Below are positions 53,879 through 62,292 of a stretch of DNA of 64,000 nucleotides, one piece after another. Both the position numbers and the translations under genes were made by a program. Positions within the stretch are counted from its first letter, which is position 1. Each line of letters begins with the position of its first letter. Source of the DNA: an uncultured SAR86 cluster bacterium (GTDB taxonomy: Bacteria; Pseudomonadota; Gammaproteobacteria; Magnimaribacterales; D2472); the NCBI GenBank assembly GCA_902547295.1, contig CACCNJ010000004.1:23902-87901 (forward strand). Direction: 5' to 3'. A model generated the notes under the pieces. The model worked only from the letters and a program-made list of their open reading frames with translations, did not search any database and was not told where the DNA came from.

Positions 53879-54901
53879 ATGATCTACTCAAATATCCTTG
53901 AAACTATTGGAAATACTCCGTCTATAAAGGTTAAAAATATTTCTATAAATAACACAAATATTTATGTGAAAGCTGAATTCTTTAATCCTGCTAGTTCAGT
54001 AAAAGATCGTTTAGCTATAAGCATTATTGAGAATGCAGAAAAAAATGGATCTATAGAAAAAGGTCAGACGGTTGTTGAAGCAACTAGTGGTAATACAGGT
54101 ATTGGTCTAGCAATGGTTTGTGCGGCCAAGAATTATCCTCTAGTGGTAACTATGCCAGATAGCGCATCTATAGAAAGACGAAAATTAATGAGATTTCTTG
54201 GAGCAAGAGTAATTTTAACACCTGCATCTGAGGGAGGAACTGGTGCATACGATATTGCAAAAAGATTAGTTCATAAAAACAACTGGTTTTTTGCGAGACA
54301 ATTTGAAAATGAAGATAACGCAAATATTCACGAAGAAACAACAGGAATGGAAATTTATAATGACTTTAAAGATATTGGATTAGACTATTGGGTATCAGGA
54401 TATGGGACTGGAGGTACTTTCACTGGAGTATCTAGAACCTTAAGAGAAAAACTTCCTAACACTAAATTAATTTTAACAGAACCAGATGTTGCACCATTAA
54501 TAGGCAGTGATAAAAAGCAAAGTAGAAATAATGATGGTTCAGCGTCAGAATCACATCCTGCATGGAATCCTCATCCTATACAAGGCTGGACTACTGATTT
54601 CATCCCTCTTGTTTTGCAAGAATCAATTGATAAAAAATATTATGATGAATTAATTCCAGTATCTGGTGATGATGGTCTATTTTGGTCACATGAATTAGCA
54701 AAAAAAGAAGGTATTATCACAGGAGTTTCCGGTGGATCAACATTCGCAATTGCTATAGAAGTTGCCAAAAATGCCAAGGAAGGGTCAAATATTTTATGCA
54801 TGCTTCCTGATACAGCTGAAAGATATATGTCTAGTATTTTATTTGATTCAATTGAACCAGAAATGAATGAGGAGGAGAAAAAGCTACTTAATTCTGTTTA
54901 A
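53879..54901 (+). CDS. cysK: Cysteine synthase (O-acetylserine sulfhydrylase)
   Basis: This PLP enzyme makes cysteine from O-acetylserine and sulfide. The PLP lysine is K42 in NPASSVKDRLAI. The substrate loop TSGNTG is near 69-74 and the phosphate-binding GTGGTFTG near 176. The 340 aa fit CysK/CysM; the ASSVKDR spacing and C-terminal GVSGGSTFAIA favour CysK. It converges on cysE, which supplies the substrate, 4 bp away. A TATATT hexamer 8 nt before the ATG may again give a very short leader. Confidence 0.92.
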   Translation: MIYSNILETIGNTPSIKVKNISINNTNIYVKAEFFNPASSVKDRLAISIIENAEKNGSIEKGQTVVEATSGNTGIGLAMVCAAKNYPLVVTMPDSASIERRKLMRFLGARVILTPASEGGTGAYDIAKRLVHKNNWFFARQFENEDNANIHEETTGMEIYNDFKDIGLDYWVSGYGTGGTFTGVSRTLREKLPNTKLILTEPDVAPLIGSDKKQSRNNDGSASESHPAWNPHPIQGWTTDFIPLVLQESIDKKYYDELIPVSGDDGLFWSHELAKKEGIITGVSGGSTFAIAIEVAKNAKEGSNILCMLPDTAERYMSSILFDSIEPEMNEEEKKLLNSV

Positions 54902-54905
54902 AGAG

Positions 54906-55622
54906 TTAAAGCTTTTTAGCAGGAATTCCAGCAACAGTTGTTTCAGCTTCAACATCCTTCAGAACAAGACTTCCTGCAGCCACTTTTGCATTTTTACCAA
55001 TAGTGATATTTCCTAACACAGTACTTGATGCAAAAATTGAAACACCTGATTTTATTTTTGGATGCCTATCGCCTATTTCAAAACCTTTACCACCAAGTGT
55101 AACTCCTTGATATATAGATACATTTTCGTCAATTTTAGAGGTCTCTCCTATTACAACTCCAGTAGCATGATCAATCATTACACCGCCCTTAATTTCAGCT
55201 GCAGGATGAATATCTACACCAAAAACCTCTGATGCTCTATTTTGAAAGAATAGTGCCATTGTATGTCTATCATTATTCCATAAGCAGTGGGCAGCTCTAT
55301 AAGTTGCTAGACCTTGAAAGCCTTTATAGAACAAGATTGGTGTTGAGAAGTACTTGCATGCTGGATCATGATCTTTAAAAAAAACGATATCATTTATCAA
55401 GTCTTCTTCTATATGATCACACTTATGATATACATCTAAAATAAACTCTTTTATTTTATCTGATGATAAAGCATCACTACTTAGTTTGGATGCTAAAACA
55501 GAGGCAACTGAGTTAATTAAGTTATCTTGAGATAGTATTAATTGATTTAAATAGGGTTCAAGTGAAGGTTCGGCTTCAATTCTTAATTTCACTTCATTTT
55601 GAATTTCATTCCAAATATTCAT
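54906..55622 (-). CDS. cysE: Serine O-acetyltransferase
   Basis: CysE acetylates serine with acetyl-CoA, the first step of cysteine synthesis. At 238 aa it has an N-terminal helical domain and a left-handed beta-helix with hexapeptide repeats (IDHATGVVIGETSKI, VSIYQGVTLGGKG, VSIFASSTVLGNITIGKNAKVAAGSLVL). HPAAEIKGGVMIDHATG carries catalytic histidines. It faces cysK tail to tail. The downstream cysteine feedback tail is short, ending AGIPAKKL. Confidence 0.95.
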   Translation of the reverse strand: MNIWNEIQNEVKLRIEAEPSLEPYLNQLILSQDNLINSVASVLASKLSSDALSSDKIKEFILDVYHKCDHIEEDLINDIVFFKDHDPACKYFSTPILFYKGFQGLATYRAAHCLWNNDRHTMALFFQNRASEVFGVDIHPAAEIKGGVMIDHATGVVIGETSKIDENVSIYQGVTLGGKGFEIGDRHPKIKSGVSIFASSTVLGNITIGKNAKVAAGSLVLKDVEAETTVAGIPAKKL

Positions 55623-55648
55623 ATGTGCTTTTATTGAAAATAATAAAC

Positions 55649-57049
55649 TTATTCTATATACAAACCAAAGCCTTCTTGAAGACCTACGATGTCATTGTAT
55701 GTATTTTTATTAGATGATAAATAAAAATCTTTAGATTCTTTATTAAATAGTATGTAATTTAATAGATCGGTATCTTTTTTTGAAAAGTCTTTAATATTAT
55801 TTGATTTACAAAAATTAGAAAAATCTTTTCTATACTCACTTATTGTCATATTTTCAGATTCGTTGTCTGGGATATTTTTATCGATTTTTTTGAGAAGTTT
55901 TGAGTTAATTTTTCCAGGGATTTGTCCATACTTGCCGTTAACTAAGTCAACAAATTCTTTATTAATGGTCTTATATCTTTCTCCATCTAAAACATTCATT
56001 AATGCCTGTGCACCAACTATTTGTGAGGATGGAGTGACAAGAGGCACAAAACCAACATCTTCTCTAATTCTTGGAATTTCATCAATTAGATCTTTTAATC
56101 TATGTTGTTTATTGAGATCAACTAACTGTTTTTCTAAAATACTCAACATACCTCCAGGAACTTGATATAAGAGCATATTAATATCTACTCCCCTCATAGA
56201 CCCTTCGTATTGAACATATTTAGGTCTAACAGATTGAAAATGTTCAGCTATATTTGTTAAAAGATTCATATCGAATGGATTTTCATCATCTTTATAAATC
56301 ATTGAAATAAAACTTTCAGTTGCTGTATGAGCATATAAATTGCTGAATGACGATATCGAAGTATCAATATTATCAACCCCTGCCTCATATGCTTTTAGAT
56401 TTGTTGCATCTGCTAAACCAGTAGTTGAATGTGTATGCAAATGAATTGGTATTTTAAGATTTTTTTTAAGTTTTTTAATTAGCTCATAACCAACATTAGG
56501 TCTCAAAAGTCCTGCCATATCTTTTATAGCTAGAGATTTTGCCCCAATATCTTCAATATCTTTTGCTAATTTTATCCAGTATTTTTCATTATGAACGGGG
56601 CTAGTTGTATAACAAATTGTGCCCTGAGAGTTTTCTTTTTCATTATTTACAAACTCTATAGATGATTTAATGTTTTCAATATCATTTAGGGCATCAAAAA
56701 TTCTAAAAATATTTATACCCTCTTTTGCTGCATTTTTTATAAAAAGTTCAATAACAGAATCGTCATATTCTTTATAACCAACTAAATTTTTACCTCTAAG
56801 TAACATTTGAAGTTTGGTTTTTTTAAATTTCTTTTTGAAAACTTTTAATCTATCCCAAGGGTTTTCATTTAAAAACCTTAAACAGCAATCATATGTGGCA
56901 CCACCCCAAACCTCTAGAGATGAGTAACCTACATTATCTAGCTTTGATAACACGGGTAACATGTCTTCAGTTTTCATTCTTGTTGCAATCAATGATTGCT
57001 GACCATCTCTTAGAACGACCTCTGTTATATTTGGTTTTTTAGAAGGCAT
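55649..57049 (-). CDS. Carboxyltransferase subunit (OadA/PycB-type) without biotinyl domain
   Basis: The 466-aa protein matches the carboxyltransferase part of oxaloacetate decarboxylase alpha or pyruvate carboxylase subunit B: VVLRDGQQSLIATRM with metal aspartate, LEVWGGATYDCCLRFL, LAIKDMAGLLRP, the metal histidines HLHTHSTTG, and QVPGGMLSILEKQL and VTPSSQIVGAQA from the PYC/OADA conserved domain. The chain stops about 120-130 residues early and has no AMKM-type biotin attachment site. It would need a separate carrier protein. It ends 26 bp before cysE begins on the same strand and has no visible biotin carboxylase nearby. Confidence 0.88.
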   Translation of the reverse strand: MPSKKPNITEVVLRDGQQSLIATRMKTEDMLPVLSKLDNVGYSSLEVWGGATYDCCLRFLNENPWDRLKVFKKKFKKTKLQMLLRGKNLVGYKEYDDSVIELFIKNAAKEGINIFRIFDALNDIENIKSSIEFVNNEKENSQGTICYTTSPVHNEKYWIKLAKDIEDIGAKSLAIKDMAGLLRPNVGYELIKKLKKNLKIPIHLHTHSTTGLADATNLKAYEAGVDNIDTSISSFSNLYAHTATESFISMIYKDDENPFDMNLLTNIAEHFQSVRPKYVQYEGSMRGVDINMLLYQVPGGMLSILEKQLVDLNKQHRLKDLIDEIPRIREDVGFVPLVTPSSQIVGAQALMNVLDGERYKTINKEFVDLVNGKYGQIPGKINSKLLKKIDKNIPDNESENMTISEYRKDFSNFCKSNNIKDFSKKDTDLLNYILFNKESKDFYLSSNKNTYNDIVGLQEGFGLYIE

Positions 57050-57097
57050 AAATAAATAGATATATTAACTACACCTATTTTAATTTATATTCCTATA

Positions 57098-57131
57098 AAT
57101 ATAAAACTAGCCATGAGGCTAGTTTTATATT
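57098..57131 (-). terminator. Strong hairpin terminator after the cupin gene
   Basis: A 15-bp perfect stem (57098-57112 with 57117-57131) and an ATGA loop lie 10 bp past the cupin stop. The minus-strand 3' arm ends in TTTT then AT-rich sequence. It separates the cupin gene from the carboxyltransferase gene downstream on the same strand. Confidence 0.7.
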
Positions 57132-57140
57132 GATGATTTT

Positions 57141-57545
57141 TTAGTCAATAAAAATCGTATGCTCTTTTCCTGATTCAGATACTCTAATTACAAGTAAATC
57201 TGAGCATGAATCTTCTAATTCAGGCGCATCTGACTCTCCACCATGAACCCAATCAGATCTTTCAAACCAATATTCATTATCTTTGTAAGTTTTCCACTCT
57301 CCAGATGATTTAGATTGAGAAAGACCCTCCAAAACATATACTAATGTGCCTGCAGCAGGATGAAAATGTTTAGGTATAGTACCTTGATCACATGTTTTCC
57401 TTCTTTCAATATGCATTTCCATTCCATTACCCATACTAAAAACTTCAGTTGAAACTAAGCCAGGAAAGGATTGTTCAGCTGACTCATCAGCAAATAAGTT
57501 AACTGATAAGAAAGTGATTAGAAATAAATTAAATATTTTTTTCAT
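57141..57545 (-). CDS. Exported cupin-domain protein
   Basis: The 134-aa protein has a signal peptide (IFNLFLITFLSVNLFA). A single cupin barrel follows: MHIERRKTCDQGTIPKHFHPAAGTLVYVLEG carries the H-x-H metal pattern with a downstream glutamate, and WVHGGESDAPELEDSC carries the second histidine. I use ATG 57545, with GGAG 8 nt upstream; an earlier frame start at 57587 lies inside the preceding gene. It starts 1 bp after the 245-aa exported protein and is surely cotranscribed. The ligand is unknown. Confidence 0.8.
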   Translation of the reverse strand: MKKIFNLFLITFLSVNLFADESAEQSFPGLVSTEVFSMGNGMEMHIERRKTCDQGTIPKHFHPAAGTLVYVLEGLSQSKSSGEWKTYKDNEYWFERSDWVHGGESDAPELEDSCSDLLVIRVSESGKEHTIFID

Positions 57546-57546
57546 A

Positions 57547-58284
57547 TTATTCTCCAGTATAAAATTTAACAAATTGAACCATTTCACTGCTAACGTTACT
57601 AATCATATCTAATGTATCAGCTGTATAATCTTTATAAGACTTTGTGGTTCTTATTTTTGCTATAGAATCATTTAGCTCACTTACTGAATTAGCTCCAATA
57701 TATACCATATGATTTGCGTATCTATTTCCATATGCAACTGCATTTAATCCAAAAGATCCAGAAGTGTTATCTACTTGATCAGACATCATGGATTTCCATG
57801 CTTTAACATATTCAGCCTCTTTACCTCTTGCAACTTGAAAATTAAATTTTGCAAATGAAGTATTTGTCTGCCATGTACGTCCAGAAAGGACATTTTGAGT
57901 TACCCAATTCCATGACTTTGATACATCTGTAGTTTTTGATATTTTTACAAGCATATCAGCTGATTCTTTACATGAAGAAAAAATAGCTCTTCCCTTTTCC
58001 ATTAAATCCCAATTTTCATAAGAAACTAAAATAAAATGAGTTGATGATCCTGAGCCTCTTAAAGCCCATAAACTTACATTAACTTTTGATTCATCTCTCC
58101 ATTTATTACCGCATTCAGATTTATCAAACTCATCAAGAGCCATCATAAAGTTAATTGGATCAGTGACTGTTACATAGTTAAACTCTCCAACAGTACCATC
58201 AGACTCTATTTTTACATTATGATCATCAGCAATAAGATTAAAAGATAAAATTAATGAAAGTGAAATAATATTTTTTATAAACAT
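57547..58284 (-). CDS. Exported protein with two ABM-like repeats, unknown function
   Basis: I do not recognise this 245-aa protein. A signal peptide (IISLSLILSFNLIA) precedes two similar halves of about 100 residues. In each a long helix (FMMALDEFDKSECG / YVKAWKSMMSDQVD) is followed by a strand and a second helix (FILVSYENWDLMEKGRAI / HMVYIGANSVSELNDSIAKI). The layout recalls a fused dimeric alpha/beta barrel, as in ABM and DUF1330 proteins. A strong AGGAGG ribosome site lies 9 nt before the ATG. It is the first gene of a two-gene unit with the cupin. Confidence 0.7.
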   Translation of the reverse strand: MFIKNIISLSLILSFNLIADDHNVKIESDGTVGEFNYVTVTDPINFMMALDEFDKSECGNKWRDESKVNVSLWALRGSGSSTHFILVSYENWDLMEKGRAIFSSCKESADMLVKISKTTDVSKSWNWVTQNVLSGRTWQTNTSFAKFNFQVARGKEAEYVKAWKSMMSDQVDNTSGSFGLNAVAYGNRYANHMVYIGANSVSELNDSIAKIRTTKSYKDYTADTLDMISNVSSEMVQFVKFYTGE

Positions 58285-58439
58285 TGTTTATATCCTCCTC
58301 TAATAAATATCATAGATTTTTTTTTCAGAAGCTTCCAGAAATATACTTCTAATTTATATATATATTTTTTTTTATCTATATAACTAAATTAAAATATTTA
58401 TATTATTATAGGTATTCAATCATTAAGGGAGAATTAATT

Positions 58440-58820
58440 ATGACTGAATATCAAATATTTAACATGATGTATGTTGGATTTATTAGCAACTCTATGTACT
58501 TTGTTGGTATGGTTTTATTAACTTGGTTAGGTTTTAGAATGGCTAATAATATCTATAATAGCCCTGACGCAAACATGGCTGCAAAAGTTTTTACTTCTGT
58601 ATATTGTGTTCTTGTTGGAATCATGTTTTTCTATACTCAGCAGATAGGAGCGGCCATATTAGAAACTGCAGCTACTTCATTGGCTGCTATAGATGCGCCT
58701 TCAGCAGAGAGAATGGCAACATATCCTAATTCACCATTATCTATAGGTGGACCTGTTCAAACTTTGTTTGTTCTTCTTGTTGTTGTATTTCAATTAGCTA
58801 TTACTTGGCAAAAAAAGTAA
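58440..58820 (+). CDS. Small membrane protein of unknown function (possible paralog of 42481)
   Basis: The 126-aa protein has hydrophobic segments at about 10-32, 48-68 and 105-122 and a polar loop with alanine-rich helix (AAILETAATSLAAIDAPSAE) between. The position and spacing of helices match the protein at 42481-42894: GFIxNSMYFVGMVLLTWLGF compares with GFIGRVMFMFAMLFLLWMVF. An AGGGAG site is 9 nt upstream. A hairpin terminator follows directly. The function is unknown. Confidence 0.72.
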   Translation: MTEYQIFNMMYVGFISNSMYFVGMVLLTWLGFRMANNIYNSPDANMAAKVFTSVYCVLVGIMFFYTQQIGAAILETAATSLAAIDAPSAERMATYPNSPLSIGGPVQTLFVLLVVVFQLAITWQKK

Positions 58821-58833
58821 ATATTTAAATATA

Positions 58834-58857
58834 GGGGCTCTTTAGGGCCCCATTTTT
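58834..58857 (+). terminator. GC-rich terminator abutting the next start codon
   Basis: GGGGCTC and GGGCCCC form a 7-bp stem (one G-T pair) with a TTTA loop, followed by A and T5. The ATG of the next gene is the very next base, so the hairpin either ends the upstream message or also controls the downstream gene. Confidence 0.75.
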
Positions 58858-59721
58858 ATGATCAAAGGTAAATTAACTAGTCAATTGTTATGCGTATTAA
58901 TTTACGTGTTAGCTTTTTATATTGCTTATTTAATAACACCCCAATCAATTCAGAGTGTTTGGCTTAAAATTTTGATATGGCATCTTTATGCCACATTGTT
59001 TATTTATATTGGAAGTGTAATTCTCAATAATTCAAGTTTATACGATCCTTTTTGGTCGGTAGCACCAGTGCCAATAGTAATTTATTTAGCTATTGAATCA
59101 GATAATTCTATAACACTAGATTTAATAGTCCTTTTTCCAATTATTTTTTGGGCTGCAAGGCTTACTAGAAACTGGATTATTAGTTGGAGAGGTTTTGAAC
59201 ATGAAGATTTTAGATATATTGATTTAAAGAATACTAATAGACTAAATGCCGAATTTAGGAATTTCTTTGGAATACATTTATTTCCAACCTTAATCGTTAA
59301 TTTTTGTCTCTATCCTCTAATATTTATATTTTCTAATAATGCAACTGTTACACCCTTTTTATATTTAGCATCATTATTCACTTTTATGTCAGTTGTGCTT
59401 GAAACTGTTGCAGATGAGCAAATGAGGGATTTTAGGAAAGATCCTATGAATAAAGGCAAAACAATGAAGTACAAATTATGGAAATATTCTAGACATCCTA
59501 ATTATCTTGGTGAAATTGGTTTTTGGTTTGGAATTTATTTTATGGGTATTAGTTCTGGTTTAGCTCCATTGTGGATTATATTATGTCCTCTTTCAATGTT
59601 AGCTCTTTTTGTCTTTGCATCATGTCCTATGATGGACAATAGAAGTTTAGAGAATAGATCAGATTATAAGGAATATATGGAAAAAACATCCCAACTCCTT
59701 TTGTTGCCACCAAAAAACTAA
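58858..59721 (+). CDS. DUF1295 / steroid 5-alpha-reductase-like membrane protein
   Basis: The 287-aa polytopic membrane protein carries the C-terminal signature WKYSRHPNYLGEIGFWFG, shared by DUF1295 proteins, steroid reductases and isoprenyl methyltransferases. SLYDPFWSVAPVPIVIYLA and IFWAARLTRNWIISWRGFEHEDFRY also match DUF1295. About seven helices are visible. The family is thought to reduce or modify lipids; no substrate is established. The start codon directly follows a terminator T-run with no Shine-Dalgarno, so its expression is unclear. Confidence 0.85.
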   Translation: MIKGKLTSQLLCVLIYVLAFYIAYLITPQSIQSVWLKILIWHLYATLFIYIGSVILNNSSLYDPFWSVAPVPIVIYLAIESDNSITLDLIVLFPIIFWAARLTRNWIISWRGFEHEDFRYIDLKNTNRLNAEFRNFFGIHLFPTLIVNFCLYPLIFIFSNNATVTPFLYLASLFTFMSVVLETVADEQMRDFRKDPMNKGKTMKYKLWKYSRHPNYLGEIGFWFGIYFMGISSGLAPLWIILCPLSMLALFVFASCPMMDNRSLENRSDYKEYMEKTSQLLLLPPKN

Positions 59722-59759
59722 ATTTGAGATAACTTTAATATTATGTAAAATTAAAGAAC

Positions 59760-60182
59760 ATGAATGAATCTAATCTTGTCCAAAAATTTATATGGTTCTC
59801 AGAGAGAGCTATATTATTAACAATCGCACTAGCCACACTATTTGCATCTGCTTCAGAAATCATTCGAATAATTTCTGTTGGAGAGGTAAATCTGAGTGAT
59901 TTATTTCTATTATTTATTTATGCTGAGGTACTTGGTATGGTCGCTTCATTTTATGCCAATAATAGAATACCAGTTACATTGCCATTAATTATTGCTATGA
60001 CTGCACTTACAAGGATGATAATACAAGAGAGTAAAGATCTTAATGCTATTAATATTATTTATGAAGCTACTGGAATTCTAATACTGGCAATATCAGCATA
60101 TATAATGACTCTTAAGGATAAAATAAGTCTCAAAAAACTTTTATTAAGAGAAAAAATAGATGAATCTGATATTCCAGATTAA
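59760..60182 (+). CDS. PsiE-like membrane protein
   Basis: The 140-aa protein has four helices (about 16-32, 46-66, 72-92 and 104-122) and sequence typical of the phosphate-starvation-inducible PsiE family: WFSERAILLTIALATLFASASEI and LFIYAEVLGMVASFYANNRIPVTLPLIIAMTALTRMII. The function is unknown even in E. coli. No Pho box was recognised upstream. It lies 38 bp after the DUF1295 gene and converges on the nitronate monooxygenase-like gene. Confidence 0.82.
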   Translation: MNESNLVQKFIWFSERAILLTIALATLFASASEIIRIISVGEVNLSDLFLLFIYAEVLGMVASFYANNRIPVTLPLIIAMTALTRMIIQESKDLNAINIIYEATGILILAISAYIMTLKDKISLKKLLLREKIDESDIPD

Positions 60183-60191
60183 TTAAATCAA

Positions 60192-61118
60192 CTAAATTTT
60201 TAATTCGCTCATTGAATCACAGATTGAATTAAATTCTTTTACAATTTCATCGATTATTTGTTTTACAGGTTTTATTTCATCTATTAATCCAGATGATTGA
60301 CCAGAAAGTGCTGGAGCTGCCTCCATATCTCCTCCAAAATATAAATCTTTAATATTCATCAAAGCAGTCATATCCATTTCACCTTTCTCATCAATATCTT
60401 TAGTTAAGTCTGTTTTAAGAGCCCTAATCACTGGTTTTGATTTTTTATTTAAAATATATGTGCCATCAATTCCGGAGTTAATAATTTTATTTTTAAAATT
60501 ATCATGAACTGGACTTTCTAAACTTGAAACAAATCTAGTTCCCATTTGTATTCCCTCCGCGCCTGCTGCAAATACAGCTGCCATTCCAGCACCATCAGCA
60601 ATTCCTCCAGCAGCAATAATAGGTAAATCTAAATTTTGTTTTATTGATTGAATGAGAACTAAAAGACCCACCTCAATTGGACTTTTAAATCCACCGCCTT
60701 CTGTACCTTCAACGACCAGGCCATCAACACCAGCATTTGCTGCTTTAATTGCGCCATCAAGACTTGGTACAGCATGATATACAGTTATTCCAGCATCTTT
60801 TAATGTTCCAACATATTTAGTAGGGTCTCCAGCAGAAGTTGTTACAAATCTAACACCGGATTCAACACAAAAATTAACCATTGAGTCATCTTTAAGGAAT
60901 AATAAAGGTAAATTAACTCCAAATGGTTTATCAGTTAGTTCTGACATCATTTGAATTTCTTTTTTACAGTTATCTATTTCTCCAGAAGATGTTTCAATAA
61001 TTCCCATACCGCCTGCTTCACATACAGATGAGGCTAATTGACTTCTTGCAATCCACCCCATAGGTGCTTGAATGATAGGATATTTAGCACCGGTATGATC
61101 TATAACACGATTATTTAT
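60192..61118 (-). CDS. Nitronate monooxygenase / FabK-like flavoprotein with ATA start
   Basis: This FMN-dependent TIM-barrel protein has 308 aa if started at 61118. The first ATG (61061) falls inside the conserved PIIQAPMGWIA motif that binds FMN, so it is too late. The frame is open upstream to a TAG at about codon -8, and the only well-placed initiator is ATA 61118-61116, 6 nt after AAGGAG. The resulting start (xNNRVIDHTGAKYPIIQAPM) is exactly family-like. LPIIAAGGIADGAGMAAVFAAGAEGIQMGTRF follows. It overlaps the haloalkane dehalogenase gene by 8 bp. Substrates may be nitronates or enoyl thioesters. Confidence 0.85.
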   Translation of the reverse strand: MNNRVIDHTGAKYPIIQAPMGWIARSQLASSVCEAGGMGIIETSSGEIDNCKKEIQMMSELTDKPFGVNLPLLFLKDDSMVNFCVESGVRFVTTSAGDPTKYVGTLKDAGITVYHAVPSLDGAIKAANAGVDGLVVEGTEGGGFKSPIEVGLLVLIQSIKQNLDLPIIAAGGIADGAGMAAVFAAGAEGIQMGTRFVSSLESPVHDNFKNKIINSGIDGTYILNKKSKPVIRALKTDLTKDIDEKGEMDMTALMNIKDLYFGGDMEAAPALSGQSSGLIDEIKPVKQIIDEIVKEFNSICDSMSELKI

Positions 61119-62232
61119 AAAGCTCTCCTTTAATAAATTGATCTAGTAAAATCGCCAATTCCTCTCCAGCTTCTTCTTGACAAAAATGACCGACTCCTTC
61201 TAATGTAACATCAATTGGATCTGGTATTCTATCAATGAAATCTTTTTTAAATCCAATAGTTGTTCTTTCATCACTTCCATAAGCTACTAAAAATGGTTTA
61301 TCCCATTTTTCATATACATTCTTCCAATAATATTCATTTTCACTAAGCTGTGTTGGGATAAGATATGGAAAAACATGAGCACCTGATTTATATTCACCAG
61401 ATGGATACGGAGCATTGTATGCCCTCAGTTCCTCATCTGAAAGATCTAATCTACCAGAGAATTGAATGATTCCTGTTACATCCATATCATCTTCATAAAA
61501 GGAATGAGCAATCCATTTTATAAAAACTATTGCTCCATCAAATGGTGATGCATCTGGATTATTTGAAAATTCTATATTTGCTGTTCTTAATTCATCAAAA
61601 GTAACTGGTCCAAACCACCATACGAGAAATTTTACTATATTTTCAATTAGCCATGCATTTATACCCTCTGCTGCAGGCAAACCAGTATTTGAAACAGCAA
61701 CACTTGAAAATCGATCTGGCATTTCAGCAACAACTCTTAATCCAACTATTCCGCCCCAATCTTGTCCAAAAAATGTAATTTCATTTAAATCTAACTGTTT
61801 TATTAATTCCTTCATAGTATGTATGTGATGTTCATAGCTATAGTCATTTTTACTTAAAAATTTATCTGATTTTCCAAAACCAACCATATCAGGAACAATT
61901 ACTCTGTATCCTGAATCTACTAAAATCGGAATCATTTTTCGATAAAGATAACTCCAGGTTGGTTCACCATGAAGAAGATAGATGATCTGTCCATCTTTGG
62001 GACCTTCATCAATATAATGAATTCTTGTATCATCAATTGTTAAATAATTTGGCTTAAACGGATAATCTTTTAAATCTTGAAATCGTTCATCAGGAGTTCT
62101 TAATATACCGGGAGAGACTAAATTGAATCTATCGTAATTTATAGATGGTTCAGATTGTCTAATATAATGAAATAGCCCTAAACAAAAAACTAGGACAAAA
62201 AATAAAATTGAAAAAAATTTATTCATCAACAT
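61111..62232 (-). CDS. Haloalkane dehalogenase, HLD-I-like, membrane-anchored
   Basis: This alpha/beta hydrolase of 373 aa has an N-terminal hydrophobic anchor (FFSILFFVLVFCLGLFHYI). The oxyanion segment is LLHGEPTWSYLYRKM with E90, the nucleophile is D158 with W159 (FFGQDWGGIVG), and the base is H349 (GVGHFCQEE). The HGE and QDWG pattern is that of the HLD-I (DhlA/DppA-like) subfamily. VPDMVGFGKSDK also fits. Position beyond the membrane would differ from the cytosolic HLD-II enzyme at 45810. It is followed by the overlapping nitronate monooxygenase-like gene. Confidence 0.85.
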   Translation of the reverse strand: MLMNKFFSILFFVLVFCLGLFHYIRQSEPSINYDRFNLVSPGILRTPDERFQDLKDYPFKPNYLTIDDTRIHYIDEGPKDGQIIYLLHGEPTWSYLYRKMIPILVDSGYRVIVPDMVGFGKSDKFLSKNDYSYEHHIHTMKELIKQLDLNEITFFGQDWGGIVGLRVVAEMPDRFSSVAVSNTGLPAAEGINAWLIENIVKFLVWWFGPVTFDELRTANIEFSNNPDASPFDGAIVFIKWIAHSFYEDDMDVTGIIQFSGRLDLSDEELRAYNAPYPSGEYKSGAHVFPYLIPTQLSENEYYWKNVYEKWDKPFLVAYGSDERTTIGFKKDFIDRIPDPIDVTLEGVGHFCQEEAGEELAILLDQFIKGELYK

Positions 62233-62292
62233 TTTGCAGTTATATAATTAACATAATACATCTACTAACGAAATGTCAAAGGTACTTTAATT

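Noticed and set aside
55863..56165. Plus-strand open frame of 100 codons inside the carboxyltransferase gene
   Set aside because: Antisense to strongly conserved domains; no start signals.
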